Shown here in pieces: positions 50,872 to 63,304 of a DNA stretch of 64,000 bases. This DNA is from Streptomyces sp. 3214.6 (GTDB taxonomy: Bacteria > Actinomycetota > Actinomycetes > Streptomycetales > Streptomycetaceae). The first letter of the stretch is position 1. Each line of letters opens with the position of its first letter. The notes under the pieces were generated by a model that ran no database searches, had not been told where the DNA came from, and saw only the letters and a program-made list of their open reading frames with translations. Location of the stretch: the NCBI RefSeq assembly GCF_900129855.1, contig NZ_LT670819.1, positions 3,224,001 through 3,288,000 on the forward strand. The letters are read 5' to 3'. Position numbers and translations under genes: made by a program.

Positions 50872-50903
50872 AGGCCCGGGTCTCCCTCACGGAACCCGGG
50901 CCT
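50872..50903. terminator. lon transcription terminator
   Basis: AGGCCCGGGT (50872-50881) pairs perfectly with ACCCGGGCCT (50894-50903), a 10-bp GC-rich stem with a 12-nt loop, 21 bp beyond the lon stop codon. Confidence 0.8.
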
Positions 50904-50923
50904 CGCCCTTCCCGCGGCGTCCG

Positions 50924-53338
<2,415 letters not shown>

Positions 53339-53359
53339 GATCTCCCCTTAGGCAGTCAA

Positions 53360-53380
53360 GTTGAGCTATGCCGACTCAAT
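53360..53380. promoter_or_regulatory. HAIR element (HspR-binding site) upstream of lon
   Basis: GTTGAGC-TATGCCG-ACTCAAT at 53360-53380 matches the HAIR consensus CTTGAGT-N7-ACTCAAG at 11 of 14 defined positions with the exact 7-bp spacer. It ends 22 bp upstream of the lon ATG. HspR control of lon is known in Streptomyces. Confidence 0.85.
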
Positions 53381-53516
53381 GCGCGGGCCGCTGCGAATGT
53401 TCCCCGGGATCCCGCCCGTTCGCTGTGGGCGATCACGCCTGTCGGCGCGGGGAGCGGCGCGCCTATCGTCACCCGTAATAGATGAAGGCATAGAGCAGCC
53501 CTTACGGGAGGTCGTT

Positions 53517-54182
53517 GTGGAGCGGATCGTGCGGGCCTGGGTGGACGGCTGGGTGGCGTCGCGGGGCGCCGCGCCGCCGGTGGACGAGCCGTGGGGCTGC
53601 ACGATCGACGTGGGGACGGGGACCCATCACGTCACCCGGCATGTCTTCGGCGCGATGAACGACGCCGTCGAGGAGGCGGACGTCCGGAAGGTGGCGGGGG
53701 CGGTGACCGGCGCCGGGGTGTGGCTGAAGGCGTTCACGGACCCGGCGATGGTCGGGGGCTGGCTGGGGCCGGGGTGGTGGGTCGACCCCGAGCCCGGCTT
53801 CCTGATGACGGCCGCGCTCGCGGACGTCCCGCCCGGCCCGGTCCCCGACGGCTACCGGCAGCGCACCTGGTCGATCGGCGGGGTGACCCGGACCATGATC
53901 GCCGCCCCGGACGGTTCGCTGGCCGCGCGCGGGCAGATCGCCCCGACCGGCGCGACGGCGGTCGTCGACCAGATCGAGACGTTCCCCGCGCACCGCCGCC
54001 GGGGCCTCGGCGCCCTGGTCATGCGGACGCTCCAGCGCGCGGCGGTCGAGCAGGGCGCTCGGACCGGCGTGCTGGGCGCGACACCGGAGGGGCGGGCGCT
54101 GTACGAGTCGCTGGGGTGGCGCGTCGAGTCGCTGTTGACCAGCGGGAAGTTCACCGGCGACAGGGGGGACACACGGGGGTGA
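53517..54182 (+). CDS. GNAT-family N-acetyltransferase
   Basis: A 221-residue protein. The C-terminal GNAT core has the acetyl-CoA motif VVDQIETFPAHRRRGLGALVMRTLQRAAVEQGA (Q/RxxGxG/A region RRRGLG) followed by YESLGWRVESLLTSGKF. The N-terminal 100 residues (VRAWVDGWVASRG ... HVTRHVFGAM) form a partner domain seen in other Streptomyces GNAT proteins. GTG at 53517 is chosen for the RBS GGGAGG five bases upstream; the longer upstream frame overlaps the lon promoter. Substrate unknown. Confidence 0.85.
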   Translation: MERIVRAWVDGWVASRGAAPPVDEPWGCTIDVGTGTHHVTRHVFGAMNDAVEEADVRKVAGAVTGAGVWLKAFTDPAMVGGWLGPGWWVDPEPGFLMTAALADVPPGPVPDGYRQRTWSIGGVTRTMIAAPDGSLAARGQIAPTGATAVVDQIETFPAHRRRGLGALVMRTLQRAAVEQGARTGVLGATPEGRALYESLGWRVESLLTSGKFTGDRGDTRG

Positions 54183-54313
54183 CGTCCGGCGGTCGCGGGG
54201 GCGCACCCTTCGGGCGCGCACGACCGGGCACGCCCCTTACGCCCCCGCCCCGTACCCCGTCCACTTCAGGCATTCACCCCGAAGCGCCCCTTCGCGCCGA
54301 CCACAATGCGCTT

Positions 54314-55333
54314 ATGACCGATGACTGGAAGCGACGTCTCGACGCCCTCCACGCGGAGCTCGTGCGCCGTGACGACCCCGTCGCCTGGGTGACGGAGGCC
54401 GACGCGGTCGAGGCCTCCCGGCGTTATCCGCACATCGCGCTGCGCGGGCCCGTCTTCGGCATCGCCGTGCAGGACCCGGCCGCCGCGGAGCCGGGCTGGC
54501 GCCTGCTGAAACCGGTGGTGGACAGCATGCCCCAGCAGGCCCGGGACGGCCTGAACTCACACCTGTGGTTCAAGGCGAAGGACGGCACCGACGATCCGGC
54601 CGTCCGACGCGAACTGCTGGCGGCCGTGGCCCTGCTGGAACGGGCGCCGGCCGACGAGGTGGAGGCCCTGGGTGTGCGCTACCGGGTGGTGCGCGGCGAC
54701 GAGTTCGCCCGGACCGGCGACGACGGCGTGGAGCCGCCCCGGCCCACCGACCCCGAATCCGCGGCCCTTTCCTGGGAGGACCAGGGCGCCTGTCCCTCGC
54801 CGGACGTGGGCTACGTCCTGGACCCCGACCGGGACGAGGGGCCGATGGCGGGCGCGCTGCGGCTGGGCCTGCGCGACTTCACGTACACGGGCGCCCACTT
54901 CCCCGCCGAGGTGCGGGCGGACTCGGAGCGGGCGGCCAGGACACACCCGGACGTGGTCAGGCTGCCCGTCGGCTTCTCGGTCGCCGAACGCGACGACGCG
55001 GGCTGGACCCCGTGCGGCTCCCTGTCGGCGACCCCGCACGAGGCGCGCCGCACGCTGTACGAGGGGATGGCCCGCGTGTGGGCGATGCTCTACCGCTTCG
55101 ACGAGCGCAAGAAGGCCCTGTACGGGCGGGCCGCGGAGGCCTTCCGGGCGGCCGGCCGTGCCGACGAGGCGCGCGTGGAGGGCCGTCTGTTCCGGATCTG
55201 CCGCGTCGAACGAATGATCCGCCTGGGCCCGGACGGCCCCGAGCCGCCCCGCCCGTCGGACGCCGACGAGTACGGCCCCATGAAACTCCACCCGACCCTG
55301 CACGAGGACGGCACGGTCAAGTACGACGACTGA
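54314..55333 (+). CDS. DUF5954 family protein
   Basis: A 339-residue soluble protein, common in Streptomyces. Recognisable segments are TDDWKRRLDALHAELVRRDDPVAWVTEADAVEASRRYP, GPVFGIAVQDP, RYRVVRGDEFAR, EDQGACPSPDVGYVLDP and the C-terminal RIERMxRLGPDGPEPPRPSD-like block (RVERMIRLGPDGPEPPRPSD). Function unknown; its paralogues are often found as tandem pairs, but here it is single. ATG at 54314; no strong RBS, so it may be translated from a leaderless mRNA. Confidence 0.75.
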   Translation: MTDDWKRRLDALHAELVRRDDPVAWVTEADAVEASRRYPHIALRGPVFGIAVQDPAAAEPGWRLLKPVVDSMPQQARDGLNSHLWFKAKDGTDDPAVRRELLAAVALLERAPADEVEALGVRYRVVRGDEFARTGDDGVEPPRPTDPESAALSWEDQGACPSPDVGYVLDPDRDEGPMAGALRLGLRDFTYTGAHFPAEVRADSERAARTHPDVVRLPVGFSVAERDDAGWTPCGSLSATPHEARRTLYEGMARVWAMLYRFDERKKALYGRAAEAFRAAGRADEARVEGRLFRICRVERMIRLGPDGPEPPRPSDADEYGPMKLHPTLHEDGTVKYDD

Positions 55334-55349
55334 CCACGGGGCGGGCGGT

Positions 55350-56135
55350 CTACGCGGTTCGTGCGGGCGTCGCGGGCAGGGGGGTTCGAGCGGCCCACCG
55401 TCGCACCCACGGCCAGGTCCCCACCCCTATCGCCAGCGCGATCAGGTGGCCCCAGTTCGTCATCGGGTCGGTAAAGGCGAGCAGGTCCTGAAGGAGCATC
55501 CCGCCGAACGTGGCGAGCAGGGGCCAGCGCAGCCAGGGCCTGAGCAGGCCCGCCAAGGCGCCGACGCTCGTGGCGACGCCGAAGCTGATGCCGTAGTCGA
55601 AGCGGTGCAGCGAGCTGTGGGGCAGTCGGCCCGCGAGCACGGCCAGACCCACGGGGACCTCGGTGGCGAGGGTGGCCAGGACATGCCCGAGCAGGAAGAC
55701 GACGGCCGTCCGTACGCCGCCCATCCGCCGTTCCAAGGCGCTGAGCACGACCAGGAAGCCGAGCGTGAACGGCGAGGCGAAGCCGCCCGCCACCCACAGC
55801 GCGCTGGCCACCAGCACCAGCACCGGCGTCTGCCACAGGTGCGCCACGTCGGTGCTGGAGCCCTGCTGCAGGGCGTTCACCAGGGCGGGGTCGGCGTGCG
55901 CGGCGAAGAACGAGGTGACGGCGAGGACGGCGGCGTAGGCGAGGGTGAAGGGGACGGGGACCCGGAAGGCGGGGCGAGGGCCGGGACTGGGATTGGGACT
56001 GGGGCTGGGACTGGGGTCGGGGCTCGCCTCGGGCGGCGGCTCGACGGCGTGGGGAACGCGCTGGCCCGGGATGCCGTCCAGCAGCCCGGAGACGTCGGGC
56101 AGGGGCGGGCTCGTGACCTGTGCCGTGCTGTCCAC
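55350..56135 (-). CDS. rhomboid-like membrane protein
   Basis: A 261-residue protein with a cytosolic Pro/Ser-rich N-terminus (SPDPSPSPSPNPSPGP) and about six helices (FTLAYAAVLAVTSFFAA, LGFLVVLSALERRMGG, AVVFLLGHVLATLATEV and others). The segment RFDYGISFGVATSVGALAGLL occupies the rhomboid GxSG region and NWGHLIALAIGVGTW the late His region, giving a Ser/His arrangement that departs from the classical GASG. It is best called rhomboid-like, and protease activity is uncertain. GTG at 56135 has GGAG upstream. Confidence 0.72.
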   Translation of the reverse strand: MDSTAQVTSPPLPDVSGLLDGIPGQRVPHAVEPPPEASPDPSPSPSPNPSPGPRPAFRVPVPFTLAYAAVLAVTSFFAAHADPALVNALQQGSSTDVAHLWQTPVLVLVASALWVAGGFASPFTLGFLVVLSALERRMGGVRTAVVFLLGHVLATLATEVPVGLAVLAGRLPHSSLHRFDYGISFGVATSVGALAGLLRPWLRWPLLATFGGMLLQDLLAFTDPMTNWGHLIALAIGVGTWPWVRRWAARTPLPATPARTA

Positions 56136-56375
56136 CTGACGCGCTCCTTCCGTTTCACCCCACCCTTCGCGGCGCCCCCGCCCGCTGTCTGTGACCGACA
56201 CCACGCCCGGGCCGATTCACAGCAACATCTGAGACTTCTCTCGGCTGTTTCTCATCCGCTCCCAGCCCGGCCGCCGAACCCGCTCAGATCCTGTTCCGCA
56301 CATCCGTACGTCAACCTCACCCGTCACGCTCACCATTCCCTCAACAAACCGACAGGAAAATGCAACGATGGACCG

Positions 56376-57074
56376 ATGCCCACCCCGTACGACATCCCCG
56401 ACGCACCCGAAGTCCTGGACCGTCGCGAAGGCCCCTACGGTGAGGTGGTCCTGCGCAGGCATGGGGAGTTGCTCCAAATCATCGCCAACGGCTGCTTTCT
56501 GATGGACACATCGGACGGCCGCTCGGAGCGACTGCTGGTCGACGCCGCGCTGGCCGCCCTGGACCCCCGCCCCGACGGCAGTCCCGCGCCCGGACTGCTC
56601 CTCGGCGGCCTGGGCGTCGGCTTCTCCCTCGCGCACGCCGCCGCCGATCCCCGCTGGGGCGGCGTCACGGTCGTGGAGCGCGAACGCGCCGTCATCGACT
56701 GGCATCTCGACGGCCCGCTGGCCGCAGTCTCCGGGCCGGCGATCGCCGATCCCCGGACGAAGATCGTCGAGACGGATCTGCTCGATTACGTCAATGAGAC
56801 ATGCGACACGTTCGACGCGGTATGCCTCGACATCGACAACGGGCCCGGCTGGACGGTCACCGAGGGCAACGAGAGCCTGTACTCCGCGGCCGGACTCGCA
56901 AGCTGCGCCCGGGTGTTGAGACCTGGTGGAGTACTGGCGGTGTGGTCGGCCCGACCCGATCCGGTATTCGAGGGAACCATGGGGAATGCCGGGTTCCAAC
57001 AGGTGCGTACCGAAGAGATCCCGGTTGCCCGAGGCGTGCCGGACGTCGTGCACATCGCCGTCCGACCTGGATAG
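56376..57074 (+). CDS. spermidine synthase-like methyltransferase-fold protein
   Basis: A 232-residue class I methyltransferase-fold protein resembling spermidine/spermine synthases. SAM-site-like LLLGGLGVGFSLAHAA, acidic VVERERAVIDWH, DLLDYVNETCDTFDAVCLDIDNGP (aminopropyl/Asp loop position) and RVLRPGGVLAVWSA. Key polyamine-binding residues are not obvious, as in other Streptomyces proteins labelled this way. ATG at 56376 is one of two candidates (another ATG lies 9 bp upstream out of frame). Confidence 0.75.
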   Translation: MPTPYDIPDAPEVLDRREGPYGEVVLRRHGELLQIIANGCFLMDTSDGRSERLLVDAALAALDPRPDGSPAPGLLLGGLGVGFSLAHAAADPRWGGVTVVERERAVIDWHLDGPLAAVSGPAIADPRTKIVETDLLDYVNETCDTFDAVCLDIDNGPGWTVTEGNESLYSAAGLASCARVLRPGGVLAVWSARPDPVFEGTMGNAGFQQVRTEEIPVARGVPDVVHIAVRPG

Positions 57075-57196
57075 CAAAGGCGAGGTGACTCCGGGTACGT
57101 TGCATGCCTGACGCCGATCAATCACGCGTCAACCGCAGTCATGCGCAGAAAAGGGATCACCCCACTGGTCCCGGAAAGCACACTCAGGGGCGGGCG

Positions 57197-57937
57197 ATGG
57201 AGCAGACACACACCTCGCACAACAACACGACGACGGCGACTCCGGGAGCGCAGCGGCGCGTCCTGGTGGTCGAGGACGACCCGACGATCGTCGACGCCAT
57301 CGCGGCCCGCCTGCGCGCCGAGGGATTCCTCGTGCAAACGGCGGGTGACGGCCCCGCGGCCGTCGACACCGCCGAGGCTTGGCAGCCGGACCTGCTGATC
57401 CTCGACATCATGCTGCCCGGCTTCGACGGTCTGGAGGTCTGCCGTCGTGTGCAGGCGTCCCGTCCGGTGCCGGTGATGATGCTCACCGCGCGCGACGACG
57501 AGACCGACATGCTGGTCGGGCTCGGCGTGGGCGCCGACGACTACATGACCAAGCCGTTCTCGATGCGGGAGCTGGCGGCACGCGTGCATGTGCTGCTGCG
57601 CCGGGTGGAGCGGGCCGCGATCGCGGCCACCACGCCCCGCAGCGGGATACTGCGGCTCGGCGAGCTGGAGATCGACCACGCTCAGCGCCGGGTGCGGGTC
57701 CGCTCGGAGGACGTGCACCTCACGCCCACCGAGTTCGACCTGCTGGTGTGCCTGGCGAACACCCCGCGCGCGGTGCTCTCCCGTGAGCAGCTCCTCGCCG
57801 AGGTCTGGGACTGGGCGGACGCCTCCGGCACCCGCACGGTCGACAGCCACATCAAGGCGCTGCGCCGGAAGATCGGCGCCGAGCGGATCCGCACGGTGCA
57901 CGGCGTGGGCTACGCGTTGGAGACCCCGACGCCATGA
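57197..57937 (+). CDS. OmpR-family response regulator
   Basis: A 246-residue regulator. Receiver domain from about residue 20: RRVLVVEDDPTIVDAIAARL, phospho-acceptor in LLILDIMLPGFDG (about 69), Lys in YMTKPFSMREL. The winged-helix output domain ends LLAEVWDWADASGTRTVDSHIKALRRKIGAERIRTVHGVGYALE. ATG at 57197 (MEQTHTSHNN) is chosen. The kinase gene follows with a 4-bp ATGA overlap, so they form a cognate pair, placed just upstream of kgd. Confidence 0.95.
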   Translation: MEQTHTSHNNTTTATPGAQRRVLVVEDDPTIVDAIAARLRAEGFLVQTAGDGPAAVDTAEAWQPDLLILDIMLPGFDGLEVCRRVQASRPVPVMMLTARDDETDMLVGLGVGADDYMTKPFSMRELAARVHVLLRRVERAAIAATTPRSGILRLGELEIDHAQRRVRVRSEDVHLTPTEFDLLVCLANTPRAVLSREQLLAEVWDWADASGTRTVDSHIKALRRKIGAERIRTVHGVGYALETPTP

Positions 57938-59049
57938 GTTCCGGGCCGGACGGACCGAGAAGCCCCGCTCCCGGCTCAGGGGGGCCCTGGGGCGGCGTAC
58001 GCCCGTTCTCGATCAAGACGAAGCTGGGTGCGCTGGTCGTCATCTCGGTGCTGATCACCACCGGGCTGTCGATGATCGCGGTGCACACCAAGACGGAGCT
58101 GCGCTTCATCACGGTCTTCTCGATGATCGCCACACTGTTGATCACGCAGTTCGTGGCGCATTCGCTCACCGCGCCGCTGGACGAGATGAACACGGTGGCC
58201 CGGTCGATCTCGCACGGCGACTACACCCGCCGGGTCAGCGAGAACCGCCGTGACGAGCTGGGCGACCTGGCTCAGACGATCAACGTCATGGCGGACGAGC
58301 TGGAGGCGCAGGACCGTCAGCGCAAGGAGCTGGTGGCGAACGTCTCGCACGAGCTGCGCACGCCCATCGCGGGCCTGCGCGCCGTCCTGGAGAACGTGGT
58401 CGACGGCATCGCCGAGGCCGACACCGAGACGATGCGCACGGCCCTGAAGCAGACGGAGCGGCTCGGGCGGCTGGTGGAGACCCTGCTGGACCTGTCCCGC
58501 CTCGACAACGGCGTCGTCCCGCTGCGCAAACGGCGCTTCGAGGTGTGGCCGTACCTGTCCGGGGTGCTGAAGGAGGCCAACATGGTCGCCTCGGCGCGCG
58601 CCACGATGGGCTCGGGCGGCAATCACACGCGCACGGACGTCCATCTGCATCTGGACGTCACCCCGCCGGAGCTGACCGCGCACGCCGACCCGGAGCGCAT
58701 CCACCAGGTCGTCGCCAACCTGATCGACAACGCGGTCAAGCACAGCCCGCCGCACGGACGGGTGACGGTGAAGGCGCGGCGCGGCACGCTGCCGGAGTCG
58801 CTGGAGCTGGAGGTCCTCGACGAGGGTCCCGGCATTCCGCGCTCCGAGTGGCGCCGTGTCTTCGAGCGGTTCAACCGCGGAGCCGTCCGCCGGCCGCACG
58901 GTCCGGGCAGCGACGGCGGTACGGGACTGGGGCTCGCGATCGCCCGCTGGGCGGTCGATCTCCACGGCGGCCGGATCGGAGTGGCCGAATCCGAGCGGGG
59001 TTGCCGGATTCTTGTCACTCTTCCGGGAGAGTATTCCGCCCCAAGTTGA
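57934..59049 (+). CDS. sensor histidine kinase
   Basis: A 371-residue kinase. Two helices (LGALVVISVLITTGLSMIAV; VFSMIATLLITQFVAHSL) enclose a very short extracytoplasmic loop of about 10 residues, so sensing is probably within the membrane. HAMP follows, then HisKA with LVANVSHELRTPIAGLRAVLENV and HATPase with VVANLIDNAVKHSPP, LDEGPGIP and GGTGLGLAIARWAVDLHGG. Cognate to the overlapping upstream regulator gene. Confidence 0.95.
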   Translation: MSSGPDGPRSPAPGSGGPWGGVRPFSIKTKLGALVVISVLITTGLSMIAVHTKTELRFITVFSMIATLLITQFVAHSLTAPLDEMNTVARSISHGDYTRRVSENRRDELGDLAQTINVMADELEAQDRQRKELVANVSHELRTPIAGLRAVLENVVDGIAEADTETMRTALKQTERLGRLVETLLDLSRLDNGVVPLRKRRFEVWPYLSGVLKEANMVASARATMGSGGNHTRTDVHLHLDVTPPELTAHADPERIHQVVANLIDNAVKHSPPHGRVTVKARRGTLPESLELEVLDEGPGIPRSEWRRVFERFNRGAVRRPHGPGSDGGTGLGLAIARWAVDLHGGRIGVAESERGCRILVTLPGEYSAPS

Positions 59050-59352
59050 CGTAAAGTTCGAAGCGGAGCCACAAGATCCATCGGCGTTCGCCCCAGTCGG
59101 ACACGTGTGATCAGGCAGCGGACCGTCGCAGGTCGGCTCAGGTCCCGCACGCTCGGCGTGCGCGACCCGCATCAGCACACCCTTGTGACGCGCAACCGCG
59201 CTTGTTTCCCGCCATTTCCACCCCCGAAACACACTTTCCGATGTGACTTACACGACGATGGACCGGCCCGGCCTGACCTTCCCCCTCTCGGGGGCGTAGC
59301 CTTTATTCCCGCTGTCCATCACCTTGTGAAGCGGAAGAGGGCGGTTGCCGCC
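59050..59352. other. intergenic region upstream of kgd
   Basis: A 303-bp gap between the kinase stop and the kgd GTG. It should contain the kgd promoter and leader. The frame of kgd is open through most of it (from 59107), but the extension is low quality and unlike known Kgd N-termini. AT-richer patches (around 59215-59245 and tagcctttatt near 59297) are possible promoter elements. No RNA structure was recognised. Confidence 0.45.
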
Positions 59353-62300
59353 GTGTCGCCACAGTCCCCCAGTAACGCATCGAGCATCTCGACCGACGCA
59401 GACCAAGCGGGCAAGAATCCCGCGGCCGCGTTCGGACCGAACGAGTGGCTCGTCGACGAGATCTATCAGCAGTACCTCCAGGACCCGAATTCGGTAGACC
59501 GTGCCTGGTGGGACTTCTTCGCCGACTACAAGCCGGGGGCGGCCGCGCCCTCGGCTCCGGCGGGTACTGCGGCCGCGGGGGCCGCAGCGACCACCTCCAC
59601 GCCCCCGGCGCCCGCCGCCCCGGCTGCGGCGGCCCCCGCCGCTCCCGTGCCGGCCCCGGCCGCCGCCCCGAAGCCCGCGGCCGCCGCTCCGGCTCCCGCT
59701 CCGGCGAAGGCGGCCCCCGCGGCCAAGCCGGCCGCCGCCGCGAAGGCCGCACCTGCGACCGAGGCGCCTGCGGGCCCGGAGTTCGTGACGCTGCGCGGCC
59801 CGGCCGCCGCGGTCGCCAAGAACATGAACGCCTCGCTGGAGCTGCCCACGGCCACGTCCGTGCGCGCCGTCCCGGTGAAGCTGCTGTTCGACAACCGCAT
59901 CGTCATCAACAACCACCTCAAGCGCGCCCGGGGCGGGAAGATCTCCTTCACGCACCTGATCGGCTTCGCGATGGTGCAGGCCATCAAGGCCATGCCGTCG
60001 ATGAACTGGCACTACGCGGAGAAGGACGGGAAGCCCACCCTCGTCAAGCCGCCGCACGTCAACTTCGGCCTGGCCATCGACCTGGTGAAGCCCAACGGCG
60101 ACCGCCAGCTCGTCGTCGCCGGCATCAAGAAGGCCGAGACGCTGAACTTCTTCGAGTTCTGGCAGGCCTACGAGGACATCGTCCGCCGCGCCCGCGACGG
60201 CAAGCTGACGATGGACGACTTCACCGGCGTCACGGTCTCCCTGACCAACCCCGGCGGCCTCGGCACCGTCCACTCGGTCCCGCGTCTGATGCCCGGTCAG
60301 TCGGTCATCATGGGCGTCGGCTCCATGGACTACCCGGCGGAGTTCCAGGGCACCTCCCAGGACACCCTGAACAAGCTCGGCATCTCGAAGGTCATGACGC
60401 TCACGTCGACCTACGACCACCGGGTCATCCAGGGAGCCGCCTCCGGCGAGTTCCTGCGGATCGTCGCCAACCTCCTCCTCGGCGAGAGCGGCTTCTTCGA
60501 CGAGATCTTCGAGGCGCTGCGCATCCCCTACGAGCCGGTCCGCTGGCTCAAGGACATCGACGCCAGCCACGACGACGACGTCACCAAGGCCGCCCGGGTC
60601 TTCGAGCTGATCCACTCCTACCGGGTCCGTGGCCACGTCATGGCCGACACCGACCCGCTGGAGTACCGCCAGCGCAAGCACCCCGACCTGGACATCACCG
60701 AGCACGGCCTCACCCTGTGGGACCTGGAGCGCGAGTTCGCCGTCGGCGGCTTCTCCGGCAAGTCCCTGATGAAGCTGCGCGACATCCTCGGCGTGCTGCG
60801 CGACTCGTACTGCCGCACCACCGGCGTCGAGTTCATGCACATCCAGGACCCGAAGCAGCGCCGCTGGATCCAGGACCGCATCGAGCGCGCGCACACCAAG
60901 CCGGAGCGCGAGGAGCAGCTTCGCATCCTGCGCCGCCTGAACGCCGCGGAAGCCTTCGAGACGTTCCTGCAGACCAAGTACGTCGGCCAGAAGCGCTTCT
61001 CGCTGGAGGGCGGCGAGTCCGTCATCCCGCTGCTGGACGCGGTGCTGGACAGCGCGGCCGAGTCGCGGCTCGACGAGGTCGTCATCGGCATGGCCCACCG
61101 TGGCCGCCTGAACGTCCTGGCGAACATCGTCGGCAAGTCGTACGCGCAGATCTTCCGCGAGTTCGAGGGCAACCTCGACCCGAAGTCGATGCACGGCTCC
61201 GGCGACGTGAAGTACCACCTGGGCGCCGAGGGCACCTTCACGGGCCTGGACGGCGAGCAGATCAAGGTCTCGCTGGCCGCGAACCCCTCCCACCTGGAGA
61301 CGGTCGACCCGGTCATCGAGGGCATCGCCCGCGCCAAGCAGGACATCATCAACAAGGGCGGCACGGACTTCACCGTCCTGCCGGTCGCCCTGCACGGCGA
61401 CGCGGCCTTCGCGGGCCAGGGCGTGGTGGCCGAGACCCTGAACATGTCGCAGCTGCGCGGCTACCGCACGGGCGGCACGGTCCACATCGTCATCAACAAC
61501 CAGGTCGGCTTCACCGCCGCCCCGGAGTCCTCGCGCTCGTCGATGTACGCCACGGACGTGGCCCGCATGATCGAGGCCCCGATCTTCCACGTGAACGGCG
61601 ACGACCCGGAGGCCGTGGTCCGCGTCGCGCGGCTCGCCTTCGAGTTCCGTCAGGCGTTCAACAAGGACGTGGTGATCGACCTCATCTGCTACCGCCGCCG
61701 CGGTCACAACGAGTCGGACAACCCGGCCTTCACCCAGCCGCTGATGTACGACCTGATCGACAAGAAGCGCTCGGTGCGCAAGCTGTACACCGAGTCCCTC
61801 ATCGGTCGCGGCGACATCACCCTGGAAGAGGCCGAGCAGGCGCTGCAGGACTACCAGGGCCAGCTAGAGAAGGTCTTCACGGAGGTCCGCGAGGCCACCG
61901 CGCAGCCCGCCGCCGGCGACGTCCACGAGCCGCAGGACAACTTCCCCGTCGCGGTGAACACCGCCGTCTCCGCGGAGGTCGTCAAGCGCATCGCCGAGTC
62001 CCAGGTCAACATCCCCGACTACTTCCACGTCCACCCGCGTCTGCTGCCTCAGCTGCAGCGCCGGGCGTCGATGGTCGAGGACGGCACGATCGACTGGGGC
62101 ATGGGCGAGACGCTGGCCGTGGGCTCCCTGCTCCTGGAGGGCACCCCGGTCCGGCTGTCCGGTCAGGACTCGCAGCGCGGCACCTTCGGCCAGCGCCACG
62201 CGGTCCTCATCGACCGTGAGACGGGCGAGGAGCACACCCCGCTCCAGTACCTCGCCGACGAGCAGGCCCGCTACAACGTCTACAACTCCCTGCTGTCCGA

Positions 62301-63141
62301 GTACGCGGTCATGGGCTTCGAGTACGGCTACTCGCTGGCCCGCCCCGACGCGCTGGTGATGTGGGAGGCGCAGTTCGGCGACTTCGTCAACGGCGCGCAG
62401 ACGGTGGTCGACGAGTACATCTCGGCGGCCGAGCAGAAGTGGGGCCAGACGTCCGGCGTCACGCTCCTGCTCCCCCACGGCTACGAGGGCCAGGGCCCGG
62501 ACCACTCGTCCGCGCGCGTGGAGCGGTTCCTGCAGCTCTGCGCCCAGAACAACATGACGGTCGCGATGCCCACGCTCCCGTCGAACTACTTCCACCTCCT
62601 GCGGTGGCAGGTGCACAACCCGCACCACAAGCCGCTGGTCGTCTTCACCCCGAAGTCGATGCTGCGGCTGAAGGCCGCCGCGTCGAAGGCGGAGGAGTTC
62701 ACCACGGGCCAGTTCCGCCCGGTCATCGGCGACACCACGGTCACCGACCCGGCGGCCGTGAAGAAGGTCGTCTTCTGCGCCGGCAAGGTCTACTACGACC
62801 TGGACGCCGAGCGTCAGAAGCGCGGTCTCACGGACACGGCGATCATCCGCCTCGAGCGGCTGTACCCGCTGCCGGGCGCGGAGGTCCAGGCGGAGGTCAA
62901 CAAGTACCCGAACGCCGAGAAGTACCTGTGGACCCAGGAGGAGCCGGCCAACCAGGGCGCCTGGCCGTTCATCGCCCTGAACCTGATCGACCACCTGGAC
63001 CTCGCGGTCGGCGCGGACGTGCCGCACGGCGAGCGCCTGCGCCGCATCTCGCGCCCGCACGGCTCGTCGCCGGCCGTGGGCTCGGCCAAGCGTCACCAGG
63101 CCGAGCAGGAGCAGCTGGTCCGTGAGGTGTTCGAGGCGTAG
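59353..63141 (+). CDS. kgd: multifunctional 2-oxoglutarate dehydrogenase/decarboxylase (Kgd, SucA with SucB-like domain)
   Basis: A 1262-residue TCA-cycle enzyme, E1 of the 2-oxoglutarate dehydrogenase complex fused to an E2-type acyltransferase domain. GTG at 59353 gives [18 protein letters not shown], then [36 protein letters not shown]. An Ala/Pro linker (about 55-140) replaces the lipoyl domain. The acyltransferase part has [28 protein letters not shown] and [10 protein letters not shown] (catalytic His). The ThDP-dependent E1 part includes [50 protein letters not shown] and [19 protein letters not shown]. It is normally controlled by an FHA protein (GarA/OdhI type) encoded elsewhere. Confidence 0.97.
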   Translation: MSPQSPSNASSISTDADQAGKNPAAAFGPNEWLVDEIYQQYLQDPNSVDRAWWDFFADYKPGAAAPSAPAGTAAAGAAATTSTPPAPAAPAAAAPAAPVPAPAAAPKPAAAAPAPAPAKAAPAAKPAAAAKAAPATEAPAGPEFVTLRGPAAAVAKNMNASLELPTATSVRAVPVKLLFDNRIVINNHLKRARGGKISFTHLIGFAMVQAIKAMPSMNWHYAEKDGKPTLVKPPHVNFGLAIDLVKPNGDRQLVVAGIKKAETLNFFEFWQAYEDIVRRARDGKLTMDDFTGVTVSLTNPGGLGTVHSVPRLMPGQSVIMGVGSMDYPAEFQGTSQDTLNKLGISKVMTLTSTYDHRVIQGAASGEFLRIVANLLLGESGFFDEIFEALRIPYEPVRWLKDIDASHDDDVTKAARVFELIHSYRVRGHVMADTDPLEYRQRKHPDLDITEHGLTLWDLEREFAVGGFSGKSLMKLRDILGVLRDSYCRTTGVEFMHIQDPKQRRWIQDRIERAHTKPEREEQLRILRRLNAAEAFETFLQTKYVGQKRFSLEGGESVIPLLDAVLDSAAESRLDEVVIGMAHRGRLNVLANIVGKSYAQIFREFEGNLDPKSMHGSGDVKYHLGAEGTFTGLDGEQIKVSLAANPSHLETVDPVIEGIARAKQDIINKGGTDFTVLPVALHGDAAFAGQGVVAETLNMSQLRGYRTGGTVHIVINNQVGFTAAPESSRSSMYATDVARMIEAPIFHVNGDDPEAVVRVARLAFEFRQAFNKDVVIDLICYRRRGHNESDNPAFTQPLMYDLIDKKRSVRKLYTESLIGRGDITLEEAEQALQDYQGQLEKVFTEVREATAQPAAGDVHEPQDNFPVAVNTAVSAEVVKRIAESQVNIPDYFHVHPRLLPQLQRRASMVEDGTIDWGMGETLAVGSLLLEGTPVRLSGQDSQRGTFGQRHAVLIDRETGEEHTPLQYLADEQARYNVYNSLLSEYAVMGFEYGYSLARPDALVMWEAQFGDFVNGAQTVVDEYISAAEQKWGQTSGVTLLLPHGYEGQGPDHSSARVERFLQLCAQNNMTVAMPTLPSNYFHLLRWQVHNPHHKPLVVFTPKSMLRLKAAASKAEEFTTGQFRPVIGDTTVTDPAAVKKVVFCAGKVYYDLDAERQKRGLTDTAIIRLERLYPLPGAEVQAEVNKYPNAEKYLWTQEEPANQGAWPFIALNLIDHLDLAVGADVPHGERLRRISRPHGSSPAVGSAKRHQAEQEQLVREVFEA

Positions 63142-63160
63142 TCCTCACCCGCACGACGGG

Positions 63161-63200
63161 CGAAGGGCCCGCTCCCGAGGTTTCGGGAGCGGGCCCTTCG
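63161..63200. terminator. strong hairpin terminator after kgd
   Basis: Bases 63161-63178 are the exact reverse complement of 63183-63200 (18-bp perfect stem, GGTT loop), 19 bp after the kgd stop codon. It may serve both kgd and the convergent TPR gene. Confidence 0.93.
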
Positions 63201-63244
63201 GCGTTCTGCCGGGCGTCCGGCACATCGTCGGGGGTCGGTCGCCC

Positions 63245-63304
63245 GGGGTCAGGTCGTCCGGGGTCAGGTCGTCCGGGGTCAGGTCGTCCGGGGTCAGGTC
63301 GTCT
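63245..63304. repeat. 15-bp tandem repeat spanning the TPR-gene stop codon
   Basis: Four copies of GGGGTCAGGTCGTCC (63245, 63260, 63275 and 63290, the last with one mismatch), with a degenerate fifth before them. On the minus strand each holds GACGACCTGA, and the first TGA met (63296-63294) ends the TPR gene. Confidence 0.95.

Noticed and set aside
59107..59352. 82-codon N-terminal extension of Kgd
   Set aside because: Its sequence does not resemble known Kgd proteins, whereas MSPQSPSN at GTG 59353 matches the usual Streptomyces N-terminus.
59248..61707. An 819-codon minus-strand frame opposite kgd
   Set aside because: Typical high-GC shadow frame with Val/Asp/Leu-rich composition, while kgd on the other strand is unmistakable.
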